In this document: positions 50,709 to 61,694 of the stretch, piece after piece
Layout: the number at the start of each line of letters is the position of its first letter
Position numbering within the stretch: position 1 is the first letter of the stretch
Assembly: GCA_006969905.1 (NCBI GenBank)
Contig: CP030887.1
Location: forward strand, 2,716,730 to 2,780,729
Direction of reading: 5' to 3'
Origin: Balneolaceae bacterium
Lineage (GTDB): Bacteria > Bacteroidota > Rhodothermia > Balneolales > Balneolaceae
DNA length: 64,000 nt
Position numbers and translations under genes: made by a program
Notes under the pieces: model-generated
What the model was told of the DNA's origin: nothing
Database searches by the model: none
Seen by the model: only the letters and a program-made list of their open reading frames with translations

Positions 50709-52039
50709 TGGAAAATATACTCAGAGGTATTTTAGGAGTAGCAGCCATAATCGGGATTGCTTATCTCTTCAGTAATAACAAAAAGAAAATTAATTGGCGT
50801 TTAGTAGGTACCGGTTTAGGTATACAGTTTACACTGGCCATTTTCATTCTTAAGTCTGAACAACTTTCTTCTTTTTTTGGGCCTTTAGGATGGCCTAAAA
50901 AGCTATTTGAGCTTATGGCAGGTTTTTTTGTCGTGGTTTTGAAGTACACTACTGAAGGAGCAAGCTTTTTATTCAGTTATCTTGGAAAAGGGCCTGAGTT
51001 TGAAGAAAGTGTCGGGGTTATTTTTGCTTTCCAGGTATTGCCTACAATAATATTCTTTGCTTCTCTTACAGCCATTCTATACCACTATGGCATACTGCAG
51101 GCAGTTGTCAGGTTTTTATCCAAAGGGATGCAAAAACTACTAGGTACATCAGGAGCTGAAACCCTTTCTGTAATTTCAAATATTTTTGTTGGCCAGACAG
51201 AAGCCCCATTGGTTATAAAGCCTTTTATAGACCGAATGACCAAATCTGAATTACTTACGGTTATGACCGGGGGAATGGCAACAATTGCAGGTGGGGTTAT
51301 GGCGGCATACGTTGCAATGCTTGGCACTTCATTTGCAGCAGCTAATGGCTTAGAGATTGCTGTAGCTCAACAGCTTTTTGCAGAACGTCTTTTAGGAGCT
51401 AGCCTGATGGCCGCCCCTGCTGCTTTAGTTATAGCTAAAATTCTTTTCCCGGAAACCGAAAAACCGGCTACTGCAGGTTCCGTTTCTATGGTTGTGGAAA
51501 AAACAGATGCCAATGGGATTGATGCGGCAGCAACGGGTGCTGGAGTAGGGTTAAAACTTGCTTTAAATGTGGGTGCTATGTTATTGGCATTCATAGCGCT
51601 ACTAGCGATGTTCAATGGATTATTTGGTTGGATCAGTGATCTTACTGGTTTAACAGGTTTGCTTGGAAGTCAGCTTAGTATTGAGATGCTGCTAGGTTGG
51701 ATATTAGCCCCTGTTGCGTGGGTTATAGGGGTGCCCTGGGCAGATGCTACAAATATGGGATCCCTTCTGGGTACTAAAATCGTACTAAATGAGTTTGTTG
51801 CTTATCTTAAACTTGCTGATAGTGTAGCTGCTTCTGCCATAAGCGCTAAAACAGTAGCGATGGCTACTTTTGCTTTATGTGGTTTTGCAAATTTTTCCTC
51901 TATTGCAATACAAATCGGAGGAATTGGTGGCCTTGCCCCAAGTAGAAAGTCTGAGCTTGCAAAGTTCGGGCTTACTGCGGTTGCAGCCGGTACTATGGCA
52001 AACTTAATGACTGCTACTATTGCAGGAATGCTCTTTTAA
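50708..52039 (+). CDS. Concentrative nucleoside transporter (CNT, NupC family)
   Basis: 443 residues with about ten membrane helices. Family landmarks: [47 protein letters not shown] and [17 protein letters not shown]. It imports nucleosides by ion symport, and its ATG overlaps the tdk stop (TAATG), a natural pairing of uptake with phosphorylation. Confidence 0.93.
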   Translation: MENILRGILGVAAIIGIAYLFSNNKKKINWRLVGTGLGIQFTLAIFILKSEQLSSFFGPLGWPKKLFELMAGFFVVVLKYTTEGASFLFSYLGKGPEFEESVGVIFAFQVLPTIIFFASLTAILYHYGILQAVVRFLSKGMQKLLGTSGAETLSVISNIFVGQTEAPLVIKPFIDRMTKSELLTVMTGGMATIAGGVMAAYVAMLGTSFAAANGLEIAVAQQLFAERLLGASLMAAPAALVIAKILFPETEKPATAGSVSMVVEKTDANGIDAAATGAGVGLKLALNVGAMLLAFIALLAMFNGLFGWISDLTGLTGLLGSQLSIEMLLGWILAPVAWVIGVPWADATNMGSLLGTKIVLNEFVAYLKLADSVAASAISAKTVAMATFALCGFANFSSIAIQIGGIGGLAPSRKSELAKFGLTAVAAGTMANLMTATIAGMLF

Positions 52040-52069
52040 AACAATAACTAAACATAAAATTCATCAACA

Positions 52070-54004
52070 ATGAGATCGAAAACCGGAAACTTAGTTTTTG
52101 GAGTTTTTTTTGCGTTAATCTTCGTTTCAGGTATAAACGCACAATCAAAAAATGATAAAACAGTAGTAGGAAAAGTAGGAAAACAAAAAGTTACCTATGG
52201 AGAGTTGAAAAATAACATAGGCATTACAAGCAGCGAAGCTCCTACTCTTGATGAACTTGAAGACTTCCTTCCAATATATCTTGACTATAGGGCAAAACTC
52301 CTTTCAGCTAAAGATAAGGGTTACTTTGATGAACCCGGTCTTTTAGAAGAGTTTGACCTGTATTCAAAACAAGCTGCTTACTCCTATTTTCTTGAAAACA
52401 AGATTAAGCCGACTGAATTTGACAGATATTACCAGCGAGCTACCAAAGAGGTTAAAAGCGAGCATGTACTTATTGCTTTAGATGCAGGTGCTGCTCCGAG
52501 TGATACTCTCAAAGCTTATAACAGTTTACTAGAAGCTCGTGATAAATTCCTAAATGAAGGAATCACCATGTCCAAACTAAATGAAGAATACTCTTCCAGA
52601 AGAAATGGACAGTTAATGGGTGGCGATTTACCCTGGTTAAGTACGGGTGTGACGGTATCGGCCTTTGAAGATGTTTTATACTCTCTTGACAAGGGGGAAT
52701 TATCTATGCCCTTCCGTACTCAGTTTGGGTATCATATTGTTCTGGTTACTGACACCAGAGAAAGATCTATGAGCCGACTGGTTTCTCATATTTTCTTTAG
52801 AAATAGCCCTTCCGTAACAGAAGATGCTGGCAAAGCCCATCGCTTACTTTCTGAAGGTTCCCCGTGGGAGAATGTTGTTGTTGAGTACAGCATGGATCAA
52901 CCCTCCAAACCATCGGGTAGTATCGGTTGGGTAAACTATGGACGTTATGCCCAGGATTTTGTTGATACAGTAATGGCCATTGACGCCAGTAAACCATTTA
53001 CAGAACCGGTTCAAACCGCCTATGGCTACCATATTTTCAGAATTGATTCTGTGCAGCAGTTTAGTTCTGAAGAAGAAAAGAAAGCCAGCCTGATGGATGA
53101 ATTTCTTAACTCTCCGAATTACAAAAAAAGTAATTCATTTATCGTTAACTGGCTCAAAGATAACATGGAGTTTAAATTAAATGAGCAAAACCTTGATCGT
53201 TTTACCGCTTATCTAGCCTCTAAAGATTCTACTTCAGTAAACGAAGTTGATCCCCCCTCTTTCAAGAATATTGAGCTGATGCAGTTTAACGGAGAAAGTG
53301 TTTCAATTGAAAGATTCCATAAGTACTTAGTTGACACTCAATCAGATAGCCCCGCACTATCATATTCTAACAGCTGGCTAGATTCATTCATTGAAAAAAT
53401 AATCGATGGCCATATAGTACAACTTACAACCAAAGAGTTTCCTGATTTCGAGAATGAGCTAGAGAATTATAAAAACGGATTAGCTGTATACAAAATAAAT
53501 GAAGAAAATGTATGGAGTGCCGAGACCGTTGACTCTACTGCACTTTGGGAGATTTATAACAATAATCCCGAAACCTACTCATACCCCGACCGGTACCATT
53601 ATTATTTGATAAGCTCTATTAATGATAGTGTTCTTACCGAAGCTGTAGAGTTTGTTAAACAAGGCAATAGTCCTGACAGCATCCGGACTTACCACCCCAG
53701 GGTATCTGTTTTAATGGATTCCACAGGTGTTTTTACAGAAGAACCCTATGATAAATTAGAGTCTATGACGCCGGATACCTTTTCAGAGGAATTTGAGTTC
53801 CGAAGAAGAAGTGCTGTCTTTTACTTACAGAACATTCTGCCTGCAAGAAAAATGACATTTGATGAGTCTTTTGGAAGATTGCTGGCAGAATATCAACCCG
53901 TCAGAGAGAGTAAATGGCTGGAACATTTAAGGAAAGAATACAAAGTAAAGCCGGATCTTAAAAAATTAAGAAGGGCCTTCAACGCAGATCAAAAGAATAA
54001 TTAA
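52070..54004 (+). CDS. Periplasmic peptidyl-prolyl isomerase (PpiC/SurA-like)
   Basis: 644 residues with signal peptide (GVFFALIFVSGINAQ). An N-terminal chaperone-like helical part (about 30–130), two parvulin domains (about 120–220, VKSEHVLIALD...GDLPWL...FGYHIVLV, and 228–330, VSHIFFRNSP...IGWVN...YGYHIFRI), then a long C-terminal region of unknown fold. It is first of three exported parvulin-family genes in a row, an outer-membrane folding unit. Stop and next start overlap (TAATG). Confidence 0.88.
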   Translation: MRSKTGNLVFGVFFALIFVSGINAQSKNDKTVVGKVGKQKVTYGELKNNIGITSSEAPTLDELEDFLPIYLDYRAKLLSAKDKGYFDEPGLLEEFDLYSKQAAYSYFLENKIKPTEFDRYYQRATKEVKSEHVLIALDAGAAPSDTLKAYNSLLEARDKFLNEGITMSKLNEEYSSRRNGQLMGGDLPWLSTGVTVSAFEDVLYSLDKGELSMPFRTQFGYHIVLVTDTRERSMSRLVSHIFFRNSPSVTEDAGKAHRLLSEGSPWENVVVEYSMDQPSKPSGSIGWVNYGRYAQDFVDTVMAIDASKPFTEPVQTAYGYHIFRIDSVQQFSSEEEKKASLMDEFLNSPNYKKSNSFIVNWLKDNMEFKLNEQNLDRFTAYLASKDSTSVNEVDPPSFKNIELMQFNGESVSIERFHKYLVDTQSDSPALSYSNSWLDSFIEKIIDGHIVQLTTKEFPDFENELENYKNGLAVYKINEENVWSAETVDSTALWEIYNNNPETYSYPDRYHYYLISSINDSVLTEAVEFVKQGNSPDSIRTYHPRVSVLMDSTGVFTEEPYDKLESMTPDTFSEEFEFRRRSAVFYLQNILPARKMTFDESFGRLLAEYQPVRESKWLEHLRKEYKVKPDLKKLRRAFNADQKNN

Positions 54005-54912
54005 TGTTCAATAGCCGACTTCTGATATCATGCTATATACTATGTATGGTTGCATTTTCATGTCAAAGAAGTGTAACCATTAATGATCAGGTATTAGCCA
54101 GGGTCGGTTCCTCTATTCTTACAATCAACGATGCCCGTTCAAACATTCCGATTCATGTATTTGCCGAAGATAGTTTGAAGGCTTACCAGGACTATATTGA
54201 TCAATGGATAAAAAGGCAGCTTATTCTTGAAGAGGCTGATCGACTGGATTTGGAAAGCTCTCCTGAAATAAACAAAAGAATTGCCAGTGCCAAGGAAGAA
54301 GTCATATTGAATAGTTTCAAAGAAGCTGTTTTTTTAAAAAATGAAAATAGTTTCAAAGAGGTAAGCTATTCAGAAGCTCAGGCATATTACCAGGCTAATA
54401 AGGACCGTTTTTTATTGGACGAACGGTATATAAAGTTTCGGCACATGATAGCCCAAAGCCTGAGCGATGCTGAAAATGCGAAGCGTGATTTGATGCGTGG
54501 TTATACCTGGGAACGGGTTGCTAATCAATACTCCAAATATCCTTCATTGGGTATACAGGGAGCAACCCAGTTTTTCCCTGCCTCTGCTGCCTTAAAAGAA
54601 TATGCTGTTTTAAACCGGTACCTGCAGGTTATAGGCGTTTCAGAAATATCATTAACTGAGAGAATTGGTGATGATTACCACTTTGTGCAATTGATTGATG
54701 AACGTGCTGAAGGAGAACATCCTGATTTGGATTGGTTGATTTCTCAAATCCAGGATTGGTTAATCCTTGAAAAAAAACGCAGAGCCTACAACTCCTACCT
54801 TAATAATCTTTATCTTTCGGCTCAGGCAAATAATGAAATTGAGATATATAACGTTCTACCTGCGGAATCATCAATAGAATTAACAGATACAGTAAGTATT
54901 AATACCGAATGA
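54004..54912 (+). CDS. Parvulin-related lipoprotein
   Basis: 302 residues. Lipobox ending at Cys20 (MVAFSC). The N-terminal SurA-like region (ILTINDARSNIPIHVF, IKRQLILEEADRLDL) is present, but the central isomerase-like part (HMIAQSLSDAENAKRDLMRG, YSKYPSLGIQG) is degenerate in the usual strand order and may lack isomerase activity. It lies between two fuller parvulin genes with overlapping ends, probably as a partner in the same chaperone set. Confidence 0.8.
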   Translation: MFNSRLLISCYILCMVAFSCQRSVTINDQVLARVGSSILTINDARSNIPIHVFAEDSLKAYQDYIDQWIKRQLILEEADRLDLESSPEINKRIASAKEEVILNSFKEAVFLKNENSFKEVSYSEAQAYYQANKDRFLLDERYIKFRHMIAQSLSDAENAKRDLMRGYTWERVANQYSKYPSLGIQGATQFFPASAALKEYAVLNRYLQVIGVSEISLTERIGDDYHFVQLIDERAEGEHPDLDWLISQIQDWLILEKKRRAYNSYLNNLYLSAQANNEIEIYNVLPAESSIELTDTVSINTE

Positions 54913-56261
54913 GAAATTTTTTTTTACTGGCTATTACCCTTCTAATAGTAACGGGTACCACAAGCCAAGCCCAAACTACCGCTGATCAAATTATCGTACT
55001 TGTAAATAATAATGCAATTCTGAAATCCGATATCGATCAGGCAGTAGCTGATTATCTTCGTCAGGCTCAGTTCAATCAACAGAATATACCTTTCTCAAAA
55101 GAGCTATGGTATAGTTTCCTTGAGGCAGAGATTGATAAGTATGTGCTCTTGGAACAGGCCAGAGTTGATTCTATTACAGTTTCGGATGATATGGTAGAAC
55201 GCCAAATGGATAACAGAATTAACCAACTTGTGCAACGGGCAGGAAGTGAACAGGCCCTTGAGCAGGCGTTTGGAAAATCCATTATTCAGCTAAAAGAAGA
55301 TTTCCGCGCCACATTCAAAGAACAAATGGTTACAGAGCAGGTGCAACAACTTAAATTGAGTGAAATAAAAGTTACCCGCCCTGAAGTAAAAGAATTTTTT
55401 GACTCTATTCCCCAGGACTCCCTGCCTACCATTCCTGAGCAGGTTTCCGTTTCCCATATCGTGAAACTCCCCCCTCCTAAAACCGATGCCAAACAGGCTG
55501 CTTTTGAGTTTGCTGAAAGCCTGAGAGACTCTATCATTAATCATGGAAAGTCTATCGAAGAGTTGGCACGAAGACATAGCACAGATGGAGCAGCCTCGAG
55601 AGGTGGATTACTGCCTATGATGGGATTGAATGAACTTGTATCCGAGTATTCTGCTGCTGCATCAGCTTTACAGCCTGGTCAAATATCAGAAGTAGTGGAA
55701 ACACAGTTTGGCTTTCATATTATCCGCCTGAACAAACGGATTGGTGATAGGATTGAAACAAATCATATTCTCATAAATATTGATGCCGAACAATTAGATG
55801 ATCAAAAAGCTATTGATGAGTTGAATGCTATACGGGACAGCTTAATAAATAATCCCGATCTGTCTTTTTCTGCTATGGCGATGGAGCACAGTGATGATCC
55901 TTCAACAGCGAGTTCAGGAGGTAAAATTGTTGACCCGCAAACGGGTGAGCGTCTTATCCCATTAACCCGGCTTGACCCCGCTCTATACCGTGTAGTCCTG
56001 TTAATGGATGAAGAAGGTACCATTTCTGAACCAAGGCCATTTAATCCAAATAATGCTAATTCAGGAAAGGCTTACCGGATTGTTCGGTTGGATAAGCAAA
56101 TACCCGAGCATGTTGCTGACTTTGAGCTTGATTATGACAGGTTGAAGTCAATAACCCTTCAACAAAAGCAACAATTTGAATTTACCAAATGGCTCAAAGA
56201 ACTAAGAGACAGTTTTTATATCGAGTACAGGATCCCAACTTTTGAAGAAGCAGGAAGTTGA
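54909..56261 (+). CDS. SurA-like periplasmic chaperone/isomerase
   Basis: 450 residues with signal peptide ending near SQAQ. SurA N-terminal domain ([19 protein letters not shown], about 25–165), then two parvulin domains (about 180–275, [10 protein letters not shown]...GGLLP...[10 protein letters not shown], and 279–385, [10 protein letters not shown]...ASSGGK). This is the domain order of SurA, which escorts unfolded outer-membrane barrels. Third in the parvulin run, its start overlapping the preceding stop (ATGA). Confidence 0.9.
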   Translation: MRNFFLLAITLLIVTGTTSQAQTTADQIIVLVNNNAILKSDIDQAVADYLRQAQFNQQNIPFSKELWYSFLEAEIDKYVLLEQARVDSITVSDDMVERQMDNRINQLVQRAGSEQALEQAFGKSIIQLKEDFRATFKEQMVTEQVQQLKLSEIKVTRPEVKEFFDSIPQDSLPTIPEQVSVSHIVKLPPPKTDAKQAAFEFAESLRDSIINHGKSIEELARRHSTDGAASRGGLLPMMGLNELVSEYSAAASALQPGQISEVVETQFGFHIIRLNKRIGDRIETNHILINIDAEQLDDQKAIDELNAIRDSLINNPDLSFSAMAMEHSDDPSTASSGGKIVDPQTGERLIPLTRLDPALYRVVLLMDEEGTISEPRPFNPNNANSGKAYRIVRLDKQIPEHVADFELDYDRLKSITLQQKQQFEFTKWLKELRDSFYIEYRIPTFEEAGS

Positions 56262-56262
56262 T

Positions 56263-57261
56263 ATGGAAGAAGTAATTGAAAAAGACAGCGTTGCACTTGC
56301 TAAAGAATTTCGAACAAGCTTTGATAGCATAAAGCAAGAAATCCATAAGGTTGTAATTGGCCAGGAAGATATAATTGATCTTTTACTCATAAGCTTGTTT
56401 TCTAAGGGACACTGTGTGCTTGTTGGCGTTCCCGGCCTTGCTAAAACACTTCTTATCAGAACCCTTGCTGATACTTTAGGATTAAGCTTTAACAGGATAC
56501 AGTTTACTCCTGATTTAATGCCCGGTGATATTACCGGAACGGAAATTATTGAAGAAGACAGGGAAAGCGGCAAGAAGGAATTTAAATTTATAAAAGGGCC
56601 TATCTTTGCTAACATAGTACTGGCCGATGAAATTAACAGAACACCACCTAAAACTCAGGCGGCTTTGTTAGAAGGGATGCAAGAGTATCATGTTACAACT
56701 GCAGGTCAGCAATATGACCTGGATACTCCTTTCTTCGTACTTGCCACTCAAAATCCTATTGAACAGGAGGGTACTTACCCTCTGCCTGAAGCACAGCTTG
56801 ATCGGTTTATGTTCAATGTTTGGGTTGACTATCCTTCCTTTGATGAGGAAAAAGAGATCGTAAATAAGACCACATCCCATCACCGAGTTGAGCTCTCCTC
56901 CAAGATTGACAAAGAAAAGATTGAAGAGCTACAAGATCTTGTTAGAAAGGTTCCTGTTCCTGACTCAGTACTTGATTATGCCGTTAAACTGGTATCAGCC
57001 ACTCGTCCAAAGCTAGAATCATCACCTGACTTTGTAAAAAAATACCTTAGCTGGGGAGCAGGCCCAAGAGCCTCACAATACCTGATATTAGGCGGTAAAG
57101 CCCGTGCGCTATCTCAGGGGCGTTTTAACGTAAGTATAGATGACATTAATGCTCTGGCAGTGCCTGTTTTGAGGCACCGAATAGTAAATAACTACGCTGC
57201 CGAAGCAGAAGGTTATACTACCGTAAAGATTATTAAAATGATCATTAACACCCTTAACTAA
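56263..57261 (+). CDS. MoxR-type AAA+ ATPase
   Basis: 332 residues from the ATG one base after the SurA-like stop. Walker [16 protein letters not shown], Walker [23 protein letters not shown] and the sensor region [24 protein letters not shown] are those of MoxR. These ATPases act as chaperones with VWA-domain partners. The next gene encodes such a protein, but no DUF58 gene lies between them as is common. Confidence 0.93.
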   Translation: MEEVIEKDSVALAKEFRTSFDSIKQEIHKVVIGQEDIIDLLLISLFSKGHCVLVGVPGLAKTLLIRTLADTLGLSFNRIQFTPDLMPGDITGTEIIEEDRESGKKEFKFIKGPIFANIVLADEINRTPPKTQAALLEGMQEYHVTTAGQQYDLDTPFFVLATQNPIEQEGTYPLPEAQLDRFMFNVWVDYPSFDEEKEIVNKTTSHHRVELSSKIDKEKIEELQDLVRKVPVPDSVLDYAVKLVSATRPKLESSPDFVKKYLSWGAGPRASQYLILGGKARALSQGRFNVSIDDINALAVPVLRHRIVNNYAAEAEGYTTVKIIKMIINTLN

Positions 57262-57262
57262 G

Positions 57263-59350
57263 GTGGACTTTCAGGGCTTACAGAATAGCATCCCTGTTTT
57301 TGTATTAGTGGCTCTTTTTTCCCTAATTGCCTTTACTTCCTGGTATTCATACAGGAAATATAGCTCCATCCCTTCCCTTAGCCGTTATGCGCTTATTGCT
57401 TTAAGGGTAACCTCGTTGCTTATTGTAACAGTACTTTTGTTAAATCCTTATTTCAGGAAAACAGAGGAAGTTACGATAAAACCTAAATTCGCTGTACTTC
57501 TGGATAACAGTGAAAGTACTTCCGTTCAAAAAGGGAGTTATTCCGGTACTGAATCGTATAACCGGCTTATAAATTCTTTGAAAAGCAATGCTCCCAACAA
57601 TATAGAATTGGATTTTTTGGAATTTTCTTCCGGGATTAAGTCTATGAATCCTGATTCATTGAATTTTAAAGGTTCCCTCACCAATCTTTTTGAAGCCGTG
57701 GAATTTATCAGTTCTTCAGAAGAAAATTACCACAGCGCTGTTCTTATCACAGATGGTATTATTACTTATGGAAAGAATCCTTCTATACAGGCGCTAAACT
57801 CCCCAATACCTATCCATACAATCGGGATCGGGGATACTACTCGTGTAAAAGATATCGCACTGCAGAATCTTACTGTAAATGAAACGGGCTTTACCAATAC
57901 TCGACATACTTTAGAGGCAGAAATTTCACATTTTGGCTTTCAGGGTCAAACAGTCTCAATATTCCTATCCAACGAAAACCAGGTTATCGATTCAATTCGT
58001 GTTGTGCTTGATAACCCAGAAATTCTTACACCTATAGGGTTCGAAATACCGCTATCCGATACTGGGTTAAAAACATTTTCTATAGAGGCACAACCTCTTG
58101 AGCAGGAATGGACTACAAAGAATAACCAGTTACTTTTTTCAGTAGATGTGCTTGACAGCAAAACAAGGGTCTTACATGTTGCAGGATCTGTTCATCCAGA
58201 TGTAAAAACCATACGCACCATCCTATCAGAAAATGAAAATATTGAACTTTCAACTATTACCTACCTGGGGATTAATTCACCCTATGAAGAAATGCAGGCA
58301 TCTTCGCAGAACTTTGACCTCGCCATCATACATGGAACACCCGGCACTACTTTTATAGAAAATATTTTATCAGAAATAGGTGAGATTCCAACTTTATACA
58401 TTGACCTTCCTGCTTCTGATCTTTTTTCTGTTCCTCGCCAATTTAGCTTGATTGATGAGATAGGTTCTAACTCTTTTGAAGTGGCACTTTCTATTCCGGA
58501 GCGTAATTCCAATCACCCTATACTCGAATTATCAGATATAGAGTTTTCTTCGTTACCACTTTTGTTTTCGAATATAAGGACCACCCTTTCCCAATCGGAC
58601 GTAGTTTCCTTAGTTGAATCTGAATTTCAGGGAGTTTCCACCAACTCAACTGTTCTTGGTGTTATTGAGAGAGGAAACATCAGGAGGAGTCACGTACAGG
58701 GATTTAATTGGTTTGCTATCTATCAGAATAACCCAGCCAGCAAAGCTTTTGTTGAAGAATTATTTACGAATATAGTTAACTGGACGGCTACTAATCCCGA
58801 TAATCGCCTTCTGAAGATAAAACCCTCAAGTGTCCGGTTTTCAGTAGCTGAGCCCCCCGTTATTAATGCAAGCCTTATTAATGAGAGTGGTGAAGTTGAA
58901 GCAAATGCAAATATAGACGTGTTTATTGAGTCTGATTCTTTCTCTTCTTCGTTTTCAATGAAAAACCTTGGAAAAGGAAGTTACCGCTTAGAATCCCCTC
59001 CTTTACCTTCAGGCTCTTATTCTTTCACTGCTACAGCTAGAAAGGGAAACCGGGAGATAGAAACCCAAACCGGTGAGTTTGTTATCCTGGACTCCAGCCT
59101 GGAATTGGCAAACACTATCCGTAATGATGGTTTATTGAACTCAATTGCCCAGGGTTCAAAAGGAATGTCCTTTTCTTTTGATAAAGCAGATGGTTTTTGG
59201 AGTTCAGTTACTGAAAACAGTAATTTGGAAAGCCGGACTGAAGTTCGTGAAAGCTACTTATTCCCTGTAAGATCGCCTTTCTGGTTTATCCTGGTTCTGC
59301 TGCTGCTCGGTAGTGAATGGCTGTTAAGGAAGAAGTATACACTTCCTTAA
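57263..59350 (+). CDS. Membrane protein with VWA-like domain (MoxR partner)
   Basis: 695 residues from a GTG two bases after moxR. Two N-terminal membrane helices (about 8–27 and 40–59) precede a VWA-like domain (FAVLLDNSESTSVQKG, where the usual DxSxS reads DNSES, and AVLITDGIITYG). A long periplasmic middle contains Ig- or strand-rich parts and a glutamine-amidotransferase-like stretch (around 340–380). A final helix (FWFILVLLLLGSEWLL) anchors the end. Such BatA-like proteins act in envelope stress in Bacteroidota. Direct pairing with MoxR supports this. Confidence 0.7.
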   Translation: MDFQGLQNSIPVFVLVALFSLIAFTSWYSYRKYSSIPSLSRYALIALRVTSLLIVTVLLLNPYFRKTEEVTIKPKFAVLLDNSESTSVQKGSYSGTESYNRLINSLKSNAPNNIELDFLEFSSGIKSMNPDSLNFKGSLTNLFEAVEFISSSEENYHSAVLITDGIITYGKNPSIQALNSPIPIHTIGIGDTTRVKDIALQNLTVNETGFTNTRHTLEAEISHFGFQGQTVSIFLSNENQVIDSIRVVLDNPEILTPIGFEIPLSDTGLKTFSIEAQPLEQEWTTKNNQLLFSVDVLDSKTRVLHVAGSVHPDVKTIRTILSENENIELSTITYLGINSPYEEMQASSQNFDLAIIHGTPGTTFIENILSEIGEIPTLYIDLPASDLFSVPRQFSLIDEIGSNSFEVALSIPERNSNHPILELSDIEFSSLPLLFSNIRTTLSQSDVVSLVESEFQGVSTNSTVLGVIERGNIRRSHVQGFNWFAIYQNNPASKAFVEELFTNIVNWTATNPDNRLLKIKPSSVRFSVAEPPVINASLINESGEVEANANIDVFIESDSFSSSFSMKNLGKGSYRLESPPLPSGSYSFTATARKGNREIETQTGEFVILDSSLELANTIRNDGLLNSIAQGSKGMSFSFDKADGFWSSVTENSNLESRTEVRESYLFPVRSPFWFILVLLLLGSEWLLRKKYTLP

Positions 59351-59856
59351 TATTTACGGATCTCTACCTGTGCACTACCTACTTCAGTAAGTGTAACAAT
59401 GTAAATCATGCCGTACTCGCTTTCATCCAGCTTTTCGTATTTCTCTTCTCCAAGTAACAGGTTTGTGAAGTATGGCGTGGTATTTGAATGGCCAACTACC
59501 AATACAGCACCTCCTGAGTAATCTTTGACCCAGCTTTTTGCAAGTCCTTGCGGGTCTGAGAAACCATATTCAGAAATCTCAACTTCAAAAAAATCAGCTG
59601 TGGGTTTAGCCGTTAGCCTTGTTCTCTTATAAGGGGTTGAATATATAGCTTTAACAGTAAAATCTTTTCTTAAAAGCTCTTTCAGACTTTCAGCGCGTTC
59701 AGTACCTGATTCTGTTAAAGTTGGGTCTTTTGGGTCATCGGTTGCCTTTTCTGCATGGCGGACGAGAATTACAGTGGTAGGCTCTGACTCGTTCTGAGCA
59801 AATACAGCACCAGAAATAAATACTGCAATGCATAGTGTAAAAAATACTTTTCTCAT
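59347..59856 (-). CDS. Exported histidine phosphatase (phosphoglycerate-mutase family)
   Basis: 169 residues, with a signal peptide (LCIAVFISGAVFAQ). The phosphatase motif LVRHAEK (Arg–His–Ala/Gly) is at about residues 32–38, a second Arg in YSTPYKRTR and the second catalytic His in VVGHSNTTP, as in branch 1 and SixA-like proteins. Exported members often act on phytate-like or small phosphates; substrate unknown. It ends overlapping the VWA gene's stop, convergent. Confidence 0.82.
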   Translation of the reverse strand: MRKVFFTLCIAVFISGAVFAQNESEPTTVILVRHAEKATDDPKDPTLTESGTERAESLKELLRKDFTVKAIYSTPYKRTRLTAKPTADFFEVEISEYGFSDPQGLAKSWVKDYSGGAVLVVGHSNTTPYFTNLLLGEEKYEKLDESEYGMIYIVTLTEVGSAQVEIRKY

Positions 59857-59888
59857 TTTAACTCCTTTGATTCGGGGGAGTATATAAA

Positions 59889-59912
59889 AAAGGCTACCTG
59901 AATAGGCAGCCT
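59889..59912. terminator. Hairpin between the phosphatase and the coiled-coil gene
   Basis: AGGCTACCT/AGGCAGCCT stem, 9 bp with one mismatch, a four-base loop, and T/A runs on both sides. It sits downstream of the coiled-coil gene's promoter side and may end transcription in either direction. Confidence 0.5.
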
Positions 59913-59943
59913 CTTTACACTTTTTACAGAAACGTACGAATTT

Positions 59944-61158
59944 TTACTTTTTTACAAGCGCTACTACAAATCCGACTAAAGCGACAAAACCCACTCCAAA
60001 CAGGATGATTAAGGCTCCGGGCACAGGTTTTGAATGCTCTCTCCAATCATCTACTTTCGTATCAATGGATGCAATTTGATTGACAGTAAGCAGCTCTCCC
60101 TGCACCAGGTAATGATTCCATTCATCTAAAACTTTGGATTTCCAGAACTCACTGAAGCTTAGGAAATCATCATATGTAGTGCTGGTAAGTATATTTTCAT
60201 CACTTTCATTAATGGAGGTTGTAATAAAATCATCCAGTGCACTAAAAAAGCTTTCATTATCATCAAATGCCCCAATATCAACGCCCTGGCCTTCCATATA
60301 ATCATCCAATGAGGCCCACATTGAATAAGAAACGCTAGTTTTCCATGTTTTCAAATCTTCGTTAATGAGAGCCTTCCAGTTTAGATTGCTGTTATTTCCA
60401 TACACAAGAATCAAATCATCCCCAATCTGTTTCCATGCATTCTCAATTTTCTTTTGAAGCACATAATTTCGGAGATAGTCTTCAATGAACAGCGCATTTG
60501 ATTCGGCTTTAAGCGATTCTATGTTCTGTTTTATAACTGTACTTAGTAAATACAAAGGGTTTTCGGATACAACTCCACTTTCATTCTCTTGCCTGGCTAG
60601 CTCCCGGAGTTCTTCATTACCTAAAGATTGATAAGTGATAAATAGCGAATCAATCATTCCAAAAATAAAATCATCCCGTTGCTCTACACTTTTTCGGTAT
60701 TCTTTAACCAATTTTGCCAGTCTTTCTTCACTAGCCTGGGAAGCCATTATTTCTTTTCTGAGAGAATCCCCCTTTTGCGTCAAGATAGCTATTTCGGTTT
60801 TATAAGAGCTTACCTGGCTTGATAGTAATGATAACCTCTCAGCCTGATTCTCAATAATCAACAGCTTGTATTCCGCTGCCCTGGCATTTTCTTTTAGTGA
60901 AGCAATACTTGACTGGTATGATTCAGGATATAATCCAAAGTCTAATAATTCTGAGTGAAGCTTAAAATCTAAAGCTAAATCATCGATAGCCAATAACAAA
61001 CTGTCTATATCCTTAACATTTTTTGATTCAGATATAGCAATCTTTAAATCACTTGCACGATTTTCAAACTCTTTTTTAATTTTGTAGTCAGATTGCTGGG
61101 CAAATACAGTTACTGTTGTGATAAGTATTACTACGATTGTGGCTATAATATTTTTCAT
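59944..61158 (-). CDS. Exported coiled-coil membrane protein of unknown function
   Basis: 404 residues. Signal peptide (IVVILITTVTVFAQ), long helical and coiled-coil stretch (about 25–175, with ENQAERLSLLSSQVSSYKTEI), a globular middle and a C-terminal membrane helix (about 375–402, GALIILFGVGFVALVGFVVAL). The layout is that of a periplasmic rod anchored at its end. Its ATG overlaps the stop of the lipoprotein gene upstream (ATGA), so the two are coupled. Not recognised as a known family. Confidence 0.6.
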   Translation of the reverse strand: MKNIIATIVVILITTVTVFAQQSDYKIKKEFENRASDLKIAISESKNVKDIDSLLLAIDDLALDFKLHSELLDFGLYPESYQSSIASLKENARAAEYKLLIIENQAERLSLLSSQVSSYKTEIAILTQKGDSLRKEIMASQASEERLAKLVKEYRKSVEQRDDFIFGMIDSLFITYQSLGNEELRELARQENESGVVSENPLYLLSTVIKQNIESLKAESNALFIEDYLRNYVLQKKIENAWKQIGDDLILVYGNNSNLNWKALINEDLKTWKTSVSYSMWASLDDYMEGQGVDIGAFDDNESFFSALDDFITTSINESDENILTSTTYDDFLSFSEFWKSKVLDEWNHYLVQGELLTVNQIASIDTKVDDWREHSKPVPGALIILFGVGFVALVGFVVALVKK

Positions 61159-61628
61159 GACCGATCCTCCCTTGATTGAATTCCTTTTTCTGTGAGGTTA
61201 AATGTTTTAGACGTTTCTACATCTATAAGCTGAACAAAAGGGGCACGCATATTAAATGCCGGTGCAACTAATCCTTCTTCCGATACTTCTATTTTCTTCT
61301 TGAGCTTTAACCCGCTTTTAATGGGTTCCATTACATAAACATTGGAAAATCCATTTGCAGTTATGAAGTAATAACCTTCCTCATTCCGGATAAGCCGAAC
61401 TTCTTCTATGGTTACTTTCGATGAATCTTTATACTCCTGGTACTGAAATGGAAGGATATTAAATGAAAGAGCATAACGGGGATCATATACCTCTCCTTTT
61501 GAAGTAGGAACAAGTACACTTTCCACGGATTGAGCATAGTTCACATCTTTTACAACAAAGGTCCGGCAGGCCGAGCCGAAAAACAAAAGAGTGATAATAA
61601 ATAATAATGGCCTGGAAAAAGTTCTCAT
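61155..61628 (-). CDS. Small lipoprotein of unknown function
   Basis: 157 residues with lipobox GSAC at about residue 21. The mature part is strand-rich (VESVLVPTSKGEVYD, EVRLIRNEEGYYFIT, NVYVMEPIKSGLKLKKKI) without known motif. Co-translated with the coiled-coil gene, with which it may form an envelope complex. A typical GGAGG (CAAGGAGGCG) lies upstream of its start. Confidence 0.6.
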   Translation of the reverse strand: MRTFSRPLLFIITLLFFGSACRTFVVKDVNYAQSVESVLVPTSKGEVYDPRYALSFNILPFQYQEYKDSSKVTIEEVRLIRNEEGYYFITANGFSNVYVMEPIKSGLKLKKKIEVSEEGLVAPAFNMRAPFVQLIDVETSKTFNLTEKGIQSREDRS

Positions 61629-61694
61629 GATCGCCTCCTTGAATGATTACTGAGAGTTATAACCGGTTATATTCGGAGGCGCTTTCTTTGTTCC

